Assembly: GCA_046351555.1 (NCBI GenBank)
Contig: JAXLYI010000009.1
Coordinates: 124,001 to 188,000, forward strand
Direction of reading: 5' to 3'
DNA: 64,000 nucleotides
From: CAISKJ01 sp046351555
Lineage (GTDB): Bacteria > Myxococcota_A > Polyangia > Polyangiales > Ga0077539
Below are positions 43,175 through 52,055 of the stretch, in pieces. The translations under genes and the position numbers were made by a program. The notes beneath the pieces were generated by a model. It saw only the letters and a program-made list of their open reading frames with translations, ran no database searches and was not told where the DNA came from. Numbering within the stretch: position 1 is the first letter of the stretch; every line of letters starts with the position of its first letter.

Positions 43175-44830
43175 ATGCACCGCTCGACGCTCACCCCCAG
43201 CACGCTCCGCACCCTCGCCGCGCTCGCGGCCGCCGCCTCCGCCGCCTGCGCCCCCGCCGCCGACGTCGCCGACGGCCCCGGCGCCTCGTCCGAGGCCGTC
43301 CTCGGCGCCTCCCGCTTCGACGGGAGCTGCAACAACACCCAGGAGACCGTCATCATCGAAGCCGAGCGCTTCGGCCGCCGCATCGTCAACACCACGGCCT
43401 TCCAGCAGTGCATCCAGAACGCGGTCGCCGGCTTCACCTTCACCTACCCCAACGGCGCGCAGCGCAGGATCGGCCCCTACACCCGCTGCGACGGCGACCC
43501 CGGCTCGGCCAACGACTCGGCCGCGACCACCGCCGCCAACGTGCTCGTCGCCGCCCGCTCGCGCAACGACTTCATGCAGGGCTGCACCCCGACCTCCAAC
43601 GGGAGCACCGTCGCCTCGACGACGCTCAACTACGGCCTCGGGCACGGCTACGACGAGGGCTTCCAGTGGGTCGGGCCCCTCGTGACGGACACCGCCAACG
43701 CGCTCTCGCTGCCGGTGTGCGCCGCCGGGGCCACGCCGCCCGGGTGCCGCTACGCCTACCCCTGGCCCTGGGCCAACATGGCGGCCACCGCGTGGCACGA
43801 GGCCTCGCACACGCACGGCTACCAGCACGGCACGGGCACCGCGGCGAGCTGCAACGCGCTCAACCCCAGCCCCCGCTACGTGATGAGCGAGACCACGGTG
43901 CCGTACATCATCCAGGCGTGCATCGAGGCGGTGGCCGCGGACTCGACGCGCGCCGCGGCGGGCGGCCCCTCGCTCGCCAACAACTGCCCGCGCGGGCAGC
44001 TCTCGGTGGTGCCGTACCTCGGCGCGTCCTCGCAGGTGTGCGCCGACGACCCGCGGCTCGCGGCGATGGCCTTCACGCAGGGGACGCGCACCACGGCGGG
44101 CGCGTTCGGCGTCTTCTCCGTCGACCGGCCGACCGGCAACGTGATGCGCAGGGTGGGCGCGGGCTGGTCGACCGTCGGCGGGCCGGGGCTGAGCTTCGCC
44201 GCGGCCGACGACGCGCTCTACGCGATCAGCGCCGACGGGGCCCACGTGATGCGCTTCAACGGCTCGACGTGGACGGCCATCGGCGGCGCCTCGCGCGCGA
44301 TCGCGGTCGGCGGCCGGCGGGTGTTCTCGGTCGCGCCGGGGACGGGCGACGTGTGGCGCTACGACGGCTCGCCGAACGCGTGGACGCGCGTCGGCGGCCC
44401 GGCCGCCCAGCTCGCGGTGGCCTCCGACGGGAGGCTCTACGCGCTCACGCCCGACCGCCAGGCGGTGATGCGCTTCGACGAGGGCGCCTTCGGGAGCTTC
44501 GGGTGGACGCAGGTTGGCGGCGCGGCCGCGCAGATCTTCACGTCAGGCGCCGACCTCCACGCGGTTCGCCCGGACGCCCTCGCGGTGCTCAAGCTCACGT
44601 CGTCGGGGTGGCAGGTGGTGGTCTCGTCGCCGTCGGTGCTGCGCGGGACCTTCCTCGGCGGGCCGGGCGGGCGGATCTACGGGCTCTTCTCGCAGGTGCT
44701 GACGCAGTACCGGGGCGCCGGGGGCCGCACCACCGAGACGATCGCCGAGGACGTGGAGAGCGTCGCCGTCACCGCGACGCAGGTCTTCCTCGACCGCGCC
44801 CGCGGCCCCCACGAGCTGCTGCGCCCGTAG
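43175..44830 (+). CDS. Exported metzincin-motif protein with C-terminal propeller repeats
   Basis: 551 aa from ATG 43175 with a GGAG ribosome site. Lipobox SAAC (Cys25). HEASHTHGYQH at 208-218 matches the metzincin zinc motif HExxHxxGxxH exactly. Residues 310-551 contain about five repeats such as RVGAGWSTVGGPG, MRFNGSTWTAIGG and WRYDGSPNAWTRVGG, a tectonin/sialidase-like beta-propeller, possibly a glycan-binding module. A Met-turn could be YVMSE at about 240. Single gene unit. Confidence 0.85.
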   Translation: MHRSTLTPSTLRTLAALAAAASAACAPAADVADGPGASSEAVLGASRFDGSCNNTQETVIIEAERFGRRIVNTTAFQQCIQNAVAGFTFTYPNGAQRRIGPYTRCDGDPGSANDSAATTAANVLVAARSRNDFMQGCTPTSNGSTVASTTLNYGLGHGYDEGFQWVGPLVTDTANALSLPVCAAGATPPGCRYAYPWPWANMAATAWHEASHTHGYQHGTGTAASCNALNPSPRYVMSETTVPYIIQACIEAVAADSTRAAAGGPSLANNCPRGQLSVVPYLGASSQVCADDPRLAAMAFTQGTRTTAGAFGVFSVDRPTGNVMRRVGAGWSTVGGPGLSFAAADDALYAISADGAHVMRFNGSTWTAIGGASRAIAVGGRRVFSVAPGTGDVWRYDGSPNAWTRVGGPAAQLAVASDGRLYALTPDRQAVMRFDEGAFGSFGWTQVGGAAAQIFTSGADLHAVRPDALAVLKLTSSGWQVVVSSPSVLRGTFLGGPGGRIYGLFSQVLTQYRGAGGRTTETIAEDVESVAVTATQVFLDRARGPHELLRP

Positions 44831-44967
44831 GCGCGCGGCGCGAGGGGGCGGCGGCGCTCGCCCCCTCGATGTCGCGACGGGCGGGCGCGCTGGCACACAA
44901 CGAACCACCCACCCCTGCGAAACGCTGCACATTCAAGCGTGGCACGACGCGCGCAGAGGGGGCTGTC

Positions 44968-45711
44968 ATGCGAAGCACGTCCCGCGGATCTCTGGTGGCG
45001 CTCCTCCTGCTGCTCGCGGGTTGTGGCAGCACGACCGTCCAAGGCACGGCCGACGCGACGCCCGCGCCCGACGTGACCGCCGAGCCCGGCGACACGCCCG
45101 GCAAACCCGACGCCCAGAGCGTGTGCTTCGTCGACTTCCCGTGCGCCCCGTGGCAGCGCTTCACGTGCGGGGTCGACGGGCGGTGGCAGCCGCTGGTTTC
45201 GCAGCCGTGCGAGGCGGTGTGCCCGCCGGGGCCGTGCTCGGGCGGCGTGTGCTCCCCGTCGGGCGCGCCGCGGTCGTGCCCGGCGGGGACCCGCTGCGTG
45301 ATGTTCGCGGGGATGACGATGGACCCGCGCGACACCCCGTGCGAACCGGTCGTCGGCGACGGCGGCGTCAGCGACGGGGGCGTCAGCGACGGCGCCGTCG
45401 ACGCGGCGGTCGACGCGTCCGCGTGCCCGCTGCCCGAGAGCGCGGCGGACTGCGCGACCGACGCGGACTGCGCGACCATCGCGCGCCAGTGCTACTGCGG
45501 CCAGCAGCCGGTCGACGGGGTGAACGCGCGCTCCCTCGCCGCCGCCACCGCGTGTGAGACGGGCCGCGGCGAGCACTGCGCGCTCGGGTGCGCGGTGTTC
45601 GACGGGCGGCTCGCGCAGGACGGGCGGAGCGTCACCGACGGCGGGGTCATCGCCGTCCGCTGCGAGCGCGATGCGGGTGTCGGGCGGTGCCGCACCTTCG
45701 CTGCGCCGTGA
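44968..45711 (+). CDS. Cys-rich lipoprotein
   Basis: 247 aa, lipobox LLAGC (Cys19), start with an upstream AGAGGGGG. An Asp/Thr/Pro linker, a Cys-rich region (about 50-125), an Asp/Gly/Val linker (DGGVSDGGVSDGAVDAAVD) and a second Cys-rich region (about 150-247). No recognised domain. Surface anchoring is expected. Confidence 0.72.
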   Translation: MRSTSRGSLVALLLLLAGCGSTTVQGTADATPAPDVTAEPGDTPGKPDAQSVCFVDFPCAPWQRFTCGVDGRWQPLVSQPCEAVCPPGPCSGGVCSPSGAPRSCPAGTRCVMFAGMTMDPRDTPCEPVVGDGGVSDGGVSDGAVDAAVDASACPLPESAADCATDADCATIARQCYCGQQPVDGVNARSLAAATACETGRGEHCALGCAVFDGRLAQDGRSVTDGGVIAVRCERDAGVGRCRTFAAP

Positions 45712-45759
45712 CGCCGCGCGGGGTGCTCGCAACCGCCCGCGCCGCGGTATCGTCGCGCG

Positions 45760-46617
45760 ATGACGGCCTCCCGCTGGATCTGGATCGAGCTGCGCGGCGA
45801 GCGCATCCTCGCGTACCGCTACGTCGACCCCACCGCCGGCCCCTCCGCGAAGGGCGCGGTCGTGAGCGCCTCGCCCACGCCCGAGGAGCTCGACGTCGCC
45901 GTGCAGCGCCCCAACCGCACGCTCCGTCAGCCCGACGCGTTCGGGGCGCGTGCGCTCGACGCGGCCGAGGCGCGCGCGCTCGGCCTGCCCGACCGGCCGC
46001 CGTGGGTGGGCATCTTCGAAGGCGAGTCCCCCGCCGGGACGAACGCGCCGCCGTGGCGGAGTGACGCTGCGCTCGCGGGGCGCTTCCACCCCGACTACCC
46101 CGACGACCTCGAGGTGATCGTCCACGACGGCGAACCCCGCCGCACGCAGCGAGCACCCGAGCTGTGCTGGGTGACCGTCACCGGCGTTCACGCGAGCGCG
46201 CGGATGCCCGCGGTCAGCGCCGACGCGACGCCACCGTTCACCGCCGCCGACGCGAAGTGGAGCGAGCGCACCGTGTACCGCGGCAAGCTGCTCAACCAGC
46301 CGCACGCGCTCACGAGCGCGCGGCAGGGCGACGCGGTGCTCTTCCTCGTCGTTCCCGGGCTGCCCAATCCGCTCCAGGTCACCGAGGCGTACCTCGCGGA
46401 GCGGGCGCGGTGGGCGGTGGTTCCGTGCGACGGGTGCGGCGCGGACCAGGGCTTCGACCCGCCGTCGGTGATGGCCCGAACGCGCTTCCCGCAGCTCGAC
46501 GAGGGGACGGCGCCGGTGATGTTCACGGCGCGCTGCGGGTGCGGCGGGGTGATGTCGCTCGCCGCGCTGGAGGACGAGGCGCCGAAGCCGCCGAAGCCGT
46601 GGTGGAAGGTGTGGTAG
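45760..46617 (+). CDS. Hypothetical protein with C-terminal zinc ribbon
   Basis: 285 aa, no signal peptide. The middle (CWVTVTGVHAS to LLNQPHALTSARQGDAVLFL) faintly resembles DUF2314-type domains. The C-terminus has CDGCG and CGCGG about 50 residues apart, which could bind zinc. It ends in a Pro/Trp tail (PKPPKPWWKVW). Role unknown. Confidence 0.62.
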   Translation: MTASRWIWIELRGERILAYRYVDPTAGPSAKGAVVSASPTPEELDVAVQRPNRTLRQPDAFGARALDAAEARALGLPDRPPWVGIFEGESPAGTNAPPWRSDAALAGRFHPDYPDDLEVIVHDGEPRRTQRAPELCWVTVTGVHASARMPAVSADATPPFTAADAKWSERTVYRGKLLNQPHALTSARQGDAVLFLVVPGLPNPLQVTEAYLAERARWAVVPCDGCGADQGFDPPSVMARTRFPQLDEGTAPVMFTARCGCGGVMSLAALEDEAPKPPKPWWKVW

Positions 46618-46631
46618 GCGGGGCGGTAGCT

Positions 46632-46856
46632 TCAGCGCGCGAGGCGCTCTCGGATGCGCCGGCGGGCGTCGTCCGGGAGCGTGGCGAGGTAGTCGTCGGG
46701 GAGCACGCGGAGGGCGGCGTCGGGCAGCGCCAGCACCCGGTCGGCCTCGGAGAGCGCGCGGGCGATCTCCTCTGGCGCGAGGCCGGCGAGGCGCTCCTCG
46801 GGCGTGACGTCCTCGAGTCGGATGCGGACGGGGATGGCCCTGGCGAGCTTGCGGAT
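46632..46856 (-). pseudogene. C-terminal remnant of a hypothetical protein
   Basis: About 75 codons reading LEDVTPEERLAGLAPEE to DDYLATLPDDARRRIRERL are protein-like, Leu/Glu/Arg-rich and resemble the tail of hypothetical proteins frequent in myxobacteria. No start codon or plausible N-terminus is found upstream in this frame. It looks like a truncated gene. The rest of the gap up to 47023 holds nothing I can support. Confidence 0.35.
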
Positions 46857-47023
46857 GCGGCGACGGCGCGCAGCGATCCCCGCCGTTCGCCGAGCCTCAC
46901 AGCGGGTTACCTCAACGCGTGCTGGAGAGCGTAGGGCGCTGGCAGTGAGCGACGGACGGCGCAGTGCAGGCCGTGGTCGCGACCAGGGAGGCAGGCGGAA
47001 TCGGCGCGGCGGGCCCGCTGCGG

Positions 47024-48802
47024 CTACCGCGTGTCGCGGCGGAGGCGCGACGAGACCGCGTCGAGCACCATCACCAGCGCGACGATGGCGACGATCACCA
47101 CGGTGACCTTCCCGTACTCGGCGCCGCGCATGTACGTCTGGAGCAGGAAGCCGATGCCCTGCGCGCCGACGAGGCCGAGCACCACCGCGCCGCGGACGTT
47201 GAGCTCGAAGCGGAAGAGCGACAGCGACACGAAGTGCGGGGTGAACTGCGGCCAGATCCCCCAGCGCACCGCCTGCGAGCGCGTCGCGCCGACGCTCCAC
47301 ATCGCCTCGACGGGCCCCGGGTCCATCGTCTCGAGCGTCTCGTAGAACTGCTTGCCGAGCGAGCCCACCGTGTGGATCGCCAGCGCCCCCACGCCGGGAA
47401 ATGCCCCGGGCCCGTACGCGCTCACCAGGATGAGCCCGACGATGAGCAGGTCGACCGAGCGGTTGAGGTTGGCGAGGAAGCGCGCCGCGCGCCGCAGCCA
47501 GCCGACGGGGTTGACGTTCTCCGCGGCGAGGAGGCCGAGCGCGAGCGCGAAGGGGACGCCCGCCGCCGTCCCCACGAGGGCGAGGCGGATCGTCAGGATC
47601 GTCGCCTCCAGCACCTCCGCCGCCACGCTCTTGTCGGGCGGGTACATCCCCTTCAAGAAGTCCGCGATGTGCCCCCAGCCCTTCGCGAAATCCCCCGGCG
47701 GTAGCCTCGCCGCGTACCCGCCCCACGCCAGCGCGAACGCGAGCACCGCCCACGCCGCCCCCGTCTGCGCGCGCGGCCACCGGCGGAGCGCGCCCGCGCC
47801 GAGCACCACCACCGCCACGAGCAGCCCCGCGAAGATGGCGACGTGCGTGGGCTCGTCGAAGCGCCCGGTGCGGGCCCGCGAGCGCTCCTCGCGCGTGGCG
47901 CGGAAGGCGCGGCGGACGACGTCGTACGCCGCGGGGTTGGCGGCGACGAAGCCGTCGGTGTGGTTGAGCCGCCGGAGGATGGCCTTCCCCTCCTCGCCCT
48001 GCCCGATCGCCACCAGCGCGGCGGCGACGTTGCGCGTGAGGAGCGGGTGCGTGCGGGCGAAGTCCTCGGTGGTGGCGATCGCGTCGCTCGGCACCGGCGG
48101 CGAGTACGCGACCGGGCGGAGGCGCGGCCCCGGGCGGTTGGCGGTGTAGCGCGTCCACGCGCCGGTGTGCTCGTCGGGGGGGTCGGCCCACACCGCGGCG
48201 ACGTCCACCTGCCCCCGCTGGAGCGCGAACACCGCCGCGTCGTGCTGGCCGGCGAACACCTGGCGCGTGAAGAAGCTCGACGGGTCGTGCGCCCGCTGGA
48301 GCACCATGTAGCGCGGGATCACGTACCCGCTGGTGCTGGTGGGGTCGACCCACGCGACCGAGGCGCCGCGGAGGTCGTCGAGCGTGCGGAAGCGCGAGTC
48401 GTCGCGGACCACGAAGGCGGAGTAGTACGTCGCCTGCCCGCGGCGCTGCTGCGTGAGGAGGACGCGCACGGGGAAGAGCCGCTCGGCGAGGACGAGGGGC
48501 GAGGGCGTGAGCCAGCCGAAGTGGACGTGGCCCGCGCGCATCGACTCGACGAGGGTGGTGTAGTCGAGCGTGACGGTGGCGCGGACGGGCAGGTGGATGC
48601 GCTCGGCGAGGGCGCGGGCGAGCTCGTCGGCGGAGCGCTGGAGGGTCTGGGCGTTCTCCGCGGGGTTGAAGCCGAGGACGACCTCGTCGGGGATGGGCTC
48701 GGGCGCCGGCTGGGCCCGCGCGGACGGGGTGAAGAGCAGCGCCGCCGCGAGGGTGAGGAGGAGCGCGACTGTCTGTTGCGCGCGAGCCTGGAGCGCCGTC
48801 AT
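47024..48802 (-). CDS. PhnD-PhnE fusion: phosphonate-type binding protein joined to permease
   Basis: 592 aa in one frame. A signal peptide (about 1-30) precedes a PhnD-like periplasmic binding domain (35-300: FGWLTPSPLVLAERLF, AWVDPTSTSGYVIPRY). After hydrophobic helices (about 322-366) comes a complete PhnE-like permease (390-590) with the EAA-loop-like ETMDPGPVEAMWSVGA and NVRGAVVLGLVGAQGIGF. Such ABC importers bring in phosphonate, phosphite or phosphate; PhnD and PhnE are normally separate proteins. No PhnC ATPase is in the window. It is the last gene of a three-gene minus-strand run. Confidence 0.88.
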   Translation of the reverse strand: MTALQARAQQTVALLLTLAAALLFTPSARAQPAPEPIPDEVVLGFNPAENAQTLQRSADELARALAERIHLPVRATVTLDYTTLVESMRAGHVHFGWLTPSPLVLAERLFPVRVLLTQQRRGQATYYSAFVVRDDSRFRTLDDLRGASVAWVDPTSTSGYVIPRYMVLQRAHDPSSFFTRQVFAGQHDAAVFALQRGQVDVAAVWADPPDEHTGAWTRYTANRPGPRLRPVAYSPPVPSDAIATTEDFARTHPLLTRNVAAALVAIGQGEEGKAILRRLNHTDGFVAANPAAYDVVRRAFRATREERSRARTGRFDEPTHVAIFAGLLVAVVVLGAGALRRWPRAQTGAAWAVLAFALAWGGYAARLPPGDFAKGWGHIADFLKGMYPPDKSVAAEVLEATILTIRLALVGTAAGVPFALALGLLAAENVNPVGWLRRAARFLANLNRSVDLLIVGLILVSAYGPGAFPGVGALAIHTVGSLGKQFYETLETMDPGPVEAMWSVGATRSQAVRWGIWPQFTPHFVSLSLFRFELNVRGAVVLGLVGAQGIGFLLQTYMRGAEYGKVTVVIVAIVALVMVLDAVSSRLRRDTR

Positions 48803-48841
48803 GGCGCGGTGGTACCGCAGAACGCGCCCGCGCGGGGAATT

Positions 48842-50074
48842 TCAGGCCCCTTCGGCGCGGCGGAGGGCGGACTCGATCGCGTCGTCGTCGAGGTCGCCGT
48901 CGGCCATGCGGCGGAGGAGGTCGCGCTCGGCCGGGTCGGCGCTGGCCTCGGGGGCGACCCGGACGCGCGTCGAGGGCTGGCCCGCGGGGGCGACGGGGGC
49001 GAGCGCGAGGGCGGCGCCGACGCGGCGTTCGAGCGGGGCGGCGGGGTCGGCGGCGAGGGCCTCGAGGCGCGCGCGGTCGACCGTCTGCTCGCGGTAGCCC
49101 GCGGCCGACGTGAGGAGCGTCGCGAGGTCGGCCCGCCACTGCGCGATGGAGCGCCCGTTGCGGTCGAGGGCGGTGAGCGGGTCGGCGGCGGCGGCGGCGC
49201 GGCGCCAGGCGTCGAGGGCTTCGCGGGCGCGGGCGTACACCGCCGGGTGGACGGTGGCGTCGTCGGGGTCGCACCACACCGTCCGGCGCGTCCCGTCGTG
49301 GAGGACGAAGGCGACCCAGCCGACCCCCCGCTCGACGGAGGCGACGCGCGACCAGGGGAGGAAGCGCCCGCGCCACCGCGTCCGGTCGAGCACGCCGTTG
49401 GCGCCGACCTCGAGGTCGAGCGACGGGCGGAGGATCCTGCGGAGGCCGAGGAAGGCCGCCGCGAAGAACGTCAACGCCGCGGCCGGCGAGTGCGCCCACG
49501 ACCCGTGCGGGAACGCCTGCACCAGCATGGCTGTGGCCGCGCCCGCGAGCGGCGCGCTGACCATCCACGCGAGCGCGCTGTGGAACACCCGCCGCCCGCG
49601 GAACGACGCCCGGTGGTTCGAAGGGTCCTTCCCGATGCGCCGGAGGAAGGCCTCGGCCTCGGCGTCGTCGCGCATCGAGAAGCGGAGGTGCGTCCGCCCG
49701 CGGAGCTCGAGGGCGACGATGGGCCAGGCGGTCCACCCCGCCATCGTGTTGCCCGCGCGTCGAGGGTCGGGCGGCGCGATCCACGCGCTCCGCCACGCCG
49801 ACGTCACGTCCGCGATGGGCACGCGCTCCACGCGGCCGTTGAAGTCGTAGACGATGTCGCCGCCGTCGACGCGGACGTCCCCCCACCCGCTGCGCTGCCG
49901 CGTCCAGAGGGCCCACGCGAGCCACGGGAGCACCAGCGCGGTGACCGACAGGATCGGCGCCTTGAGCGACACCAGGCAGACCGCGCAGAGCGTCCCGACG
50001 AGCGCCATCATCGCCGAGGGGGCGAAGGCGTCGCGCTCTCGCACGACGTGGCGCGGGCCGACGGGCGGCGTCAC
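48842..50074 (-). CDS. Membrane protein with PH-like domains
   Basis: 410 aa from GTG 50074, overlapping the stop of the upstream gene (GTGA). Two pairs of transmembrane helices (about 18-52 and 160-205) separate two beta-rich parts that look like bacterial PH (bPH) domains: VRVDGGDIVYDFNGRVERVPIAD and LEVGANGVLDRTRWRGRFLPW. The C-terminal 130 residues are helical and Ala/Arg-rich. Function unknown. It lies between the tautomerase-RidA and PhnD-PhnE genes. Confidence 0.72.
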   Translation of the reverse strand: MTPPVGPRHVVRERDAFAPSAMMALVGTLCAVCLVSLKAPILSVTALVLPWLAWALWTRQRSGWGDVRVDGGDIVYDFNGRVERVPIADVTSAWRSAWIAPPDPRRAGNTMAGWTAWPIVALELRGRTHLRFSMRDDAEAEAFLRRIGKDPSNHRASFRGRRVFHSALAWMVSAPLAGAATAMLVQAFPHGSWAHSPAAALTFFAAAFLGLRRILRPSLDLEVGANGVLDRTRWRGRFLPWSRVASVERGVGWVAFVLHDGTRRTVWCDPDDATVHPAVYARAREALDAWRRAAAAADPLTALDRNGRSIAQWRADLATLLTSAAGYREQTVDRARLEALAADPAAPLERRVGAALALAPVAPAGQPSTRVRVAPEASADPAERDLLRRMADGDLDDDAIESALRRAEGA

Positions 50075-50826
50075 CCGACCACCGCGTCGGCCTCGATCTC
50101 CACGCGCATCCACGGCTCGATGAGCGCGCGCACCTCCACCATCGACGTGGCGGGCCGCACCGCGCCGAAGGCTTCGGCGTGGGCCGCGCCGATCGCCTCC
50201 CAGTCGCGCGCGATGTCCGTGACGAACATCCGCGTCCTCACGACGTGCTCGAGGCCCGCGCCGAGCTGCGCGAGGGCCCGCGCCACGTTGGCGATGCACT
50301 GCGCCGCCTGCCCGTGGGCGTCGCCCGCGTCGACGTGGCCGCCGTCGGGGAGGAGCGCGGTGGTGCCGGTGACGAAGACGAGGTCGCCCGCCCGCACCGC
50401 GCGCGAGTACCCGACGATCGCCTCCCAGCGCGCGCCCGTGGTGGCCTTCGAACGCGCGAGGGGCGCGACGCGCTCGCCCCCGAACGCGACGCGGCCCGCG
50501 GCGGGGACGTCGGCGACGACGTGGACGTGGGCGACGGGGCGGCCGCACGCGACGGCGACCGCTTCGGCGACGGCGCGGAGGGAGCGGGCGCGCCCGGCCT
50601 CGTCGTCGGGCCACGCGCGGCGCAGGAGGTCGACGAACACCGGCGCGACGCCGTCGGGGGCGCCGCCGTCCTCGGCGTAGTCGTCCGCGGCGACGCGGTG
50701 GAGGCGGACCCAGGTGGTCCCTCGCGGCGCGTTGAGCGCGGTGGCGAGGGCGTCGGCGAGGCGGCGGGCGAGGCCGGCGGTGTCGTGCGCGGAGGCGCCG
50801 ACGATGGTCACGTCTGCGATGGGCAT
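50071..50826 (-). CDS. Tautomerase-like / RidA fusion protein
   Basis: 251 aa from ATG 50826. The N-terminus MPIADVTIVG puts Pro right after Met, the catalytic Pro1 position of the 4-oxalocrotonate tautomerase superfamily, and residues 1-110 fit two short beta-alpha-beta units. Residues 125-251 are a RidA/YjgF domain with the substrate Arg in VRTRMFVTD and the RPATSMVEVRALIEPWMRVEIEADAV end. RidA proteins hydrolyse reactive enamine/imine intermediates. A tautomerase-RidA union could act on one keto/enamine pool. It leads an apparent operon. Confidence 0.82.
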   Translation of the reverse strand: MPIADVTIVGASAHDTAGLARRLADALATALNAPRGTTWVRLHRVAADDYAEDGGAPDGVAPVFVDLLRRAWPDDEAGRARSLRAVAEAVAVACGRPVAHVHVVADVPAAGRVAFGGERVAPLARSKATTGARWEAIVGYSRAVRAGDLVFVTGTTALLPDGGHVDAGDAHGQAAQCIANVARALAQLGAGLEHVVRTRMFVTDIARDWEAIGAAHAEAFGAVRPATSMVEVRALIEPWMRVEIEADAVVG

Positions 50827-50916
50827 CGGGGCGCCGCGAGCGTACCCGCGGGGCGCGGCCCCGGCGCGCGAATCCGCTCCAAGCGCGCGCACCCGCTCTG
50901 GTACTGATGGAGCACG

Positions 50917-51423
50917 ATGTACCAGCCGCTCGCCCCCTGCCCCGGCTGCGCGCGCCACGTCCGCGTGCGCGAGTCCGCCTGCCCCTTCTGCGCGACCGCG
51001 CTCCCTGGCGACCTCGCGCCCCAGGGACCGCCGGTGCCCGCGGGACGCCTCGCGCGCTCGGCGCTCGCGGCGCTCGCCACCGCCGTCCTCGGGGCCGCCT
51101 GCGCGCGCGAGACGCCCGCCGCGCCGCCCCCGCCACAGCCCTCCAGCGGCGGCGCCGTCGTGCAGGGCCCCATCGGCGCGCCCTCGACCGATGCCATTCC
51201 CCCGCCGCACGTCGTCCCCGTGGCCGACGCGGGAACCGGGCCCGACGACAACGGCGCCACCTTCGCGGAGTACGGCGCGCCCGTCCGCCCGCGCGCGGAC
51301 GCGGGGGTGAGCGACGCGGGCGCGGTGGTGGCGGCCTACGGGGCGCCGGTGCAGCCGGCCATCACGCCGCCGCCCGACAACGGAGGCATCCGCCCGCTCT
51401 ACGGCGTGCCGCCGCGGCCGTAG
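50917..51423 (+). CDS. Zinc-ribbon membrane protein with Pro-rich tail
   Basis: 168 aa. The N-terminus has a zinc ribbon (CPGCARHVRV to ACPFC, residues 8-25). One hydrophobic helix (about 45-65) is followed by a Pro/Ala/Asp-rich tail with repeated EYGAPV, AYGAPV and LYGVP. Topology is probably ribbon inside, tail outside. I know this layout from myxobacterial hypothetical proteins only. Confidence 0.7.
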   Translation: MYQPLAPCPGCARHVRVRESACPFCATALPGDLAPQGPPVPAGRLARSALAALATAVLGAACARETPAAPPPPQPSSGGAVVQGPIGAPSTDAIPPPHVVPVADAGTGPDDNGATFAEYGAPVRPRADAGVSDAGAVVAAYGAPVQPAITPPPDNGGIRPLYGVPPRP

Positions 51424-51480
51424 GGAGTGCGCCGCGGGGCTGGACGCGGCGCCTCCCCACGCGGTACCACCCGCCGCGTC

Positions 51481-51780
51481 ATGGCACTCACCGGCAAGCA
51501 GTCCCGCCACCTCCGCGCGCTCGGCCACCACCTCGAGCCCGTCGTCCACGTCGGCAAGGAGGGCGTCACGGAGGCCTTGTCGAAGGCGATCGACCAGGCG
51601 CTCACCGACCACGAGCTCATCAAGCTGAAGCTCAACCCCGAGACCCCCGAAGACCGCCACGACGTCGCCGCGGCCGTCGCCGAGGCGCTGAAGGCGGAGG
51701 TCGCGCAGGTGCTCGGGCGGACGATTCTCCTGTACCGCCGGCACCCGAGCGAGCCGAAGATCAACCTCCCGCGGGCTTGA
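51481..51780 (+). CDS. yhbY: YhbY-family (CRM domain) ribosome-associated RNA-binding protein
   Basis: 99 aa, the usual size. It begins LTGKQSRHLRALGHHLEPVVHVGKEG, with the HxxGKxG-like loop of the CRM domain, and continues SKAIDQALTDHELIKLKL. It binds pre-50S ribosomal subunits. The 3' end overlaps the convergent Cys-rich gene by 20 bp. Confidence 0.94.
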   Translation: MALTGKQSRHLRALGHHLEPVVHVGKEGVTEALSKAIDQALTDHELIKLKLNPETPEDRHDVAAAVAEALKAEVAQVLGRTILLYRRHPSEPKINLPRA

Positions 51781-51997
51781 GCCGCCGGCAGCGGGCGAAG
51801 TCCGCGAGGGTGGCGTTGCAGCCCGCCTCGACGCAGCGGTCGCAGAGCCCCTCGTGGGCCGTGAGCTCGTCGATGCTGCGGTCGCAGCCGCACGAGTACG
51901 TGAGGTCGACGCAGCCGAGGCAGGTGCACGTGAGCGACACGCGGGCGCCCCCGCAGTAGGGGCAGGGCGGCGCGGGTCCGTCGTTGGGGGGGATCAT
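51761..51997 (-). CDS. Small Cys-rich putative zinc-binding protein
   Basis: 78 aa from ATG 51997. It carries CPYCGG, CTCLGC, CGCDRS and CDRCVEAGC, enough for at least two zinc sites, and His in TAHEG. No known family recognised. Its end overlaps yhbY antisense. The dense, ordered CxxC pairs are unlikely by chance in a shadow frame, though the gene is short. Confidence 0.55.
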   Translation of the reverse strand: MIPPNDGPAPPCPYCGGARVSLTCTCLGCVDLTYSCGCDRSIDELTAHEGLCDRCVEAGCNATLADFARCRRLKPAGG

Positions 51998-52055
51998 GCG
52001 GGCGTCGTTGATGCCACCGGACGCGGCGCGCTGGCAAGCGCCACGGTGGGGGCGG

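Noticed and set aside
46523..46900. Alternative 125-codon minus-strand gene
   Set aside because: Ser/Arg/Pro-rich shadow overlapping a real plus-strand gene end; the neighbouring frame with DVTPEERLAGL is more protein-like.
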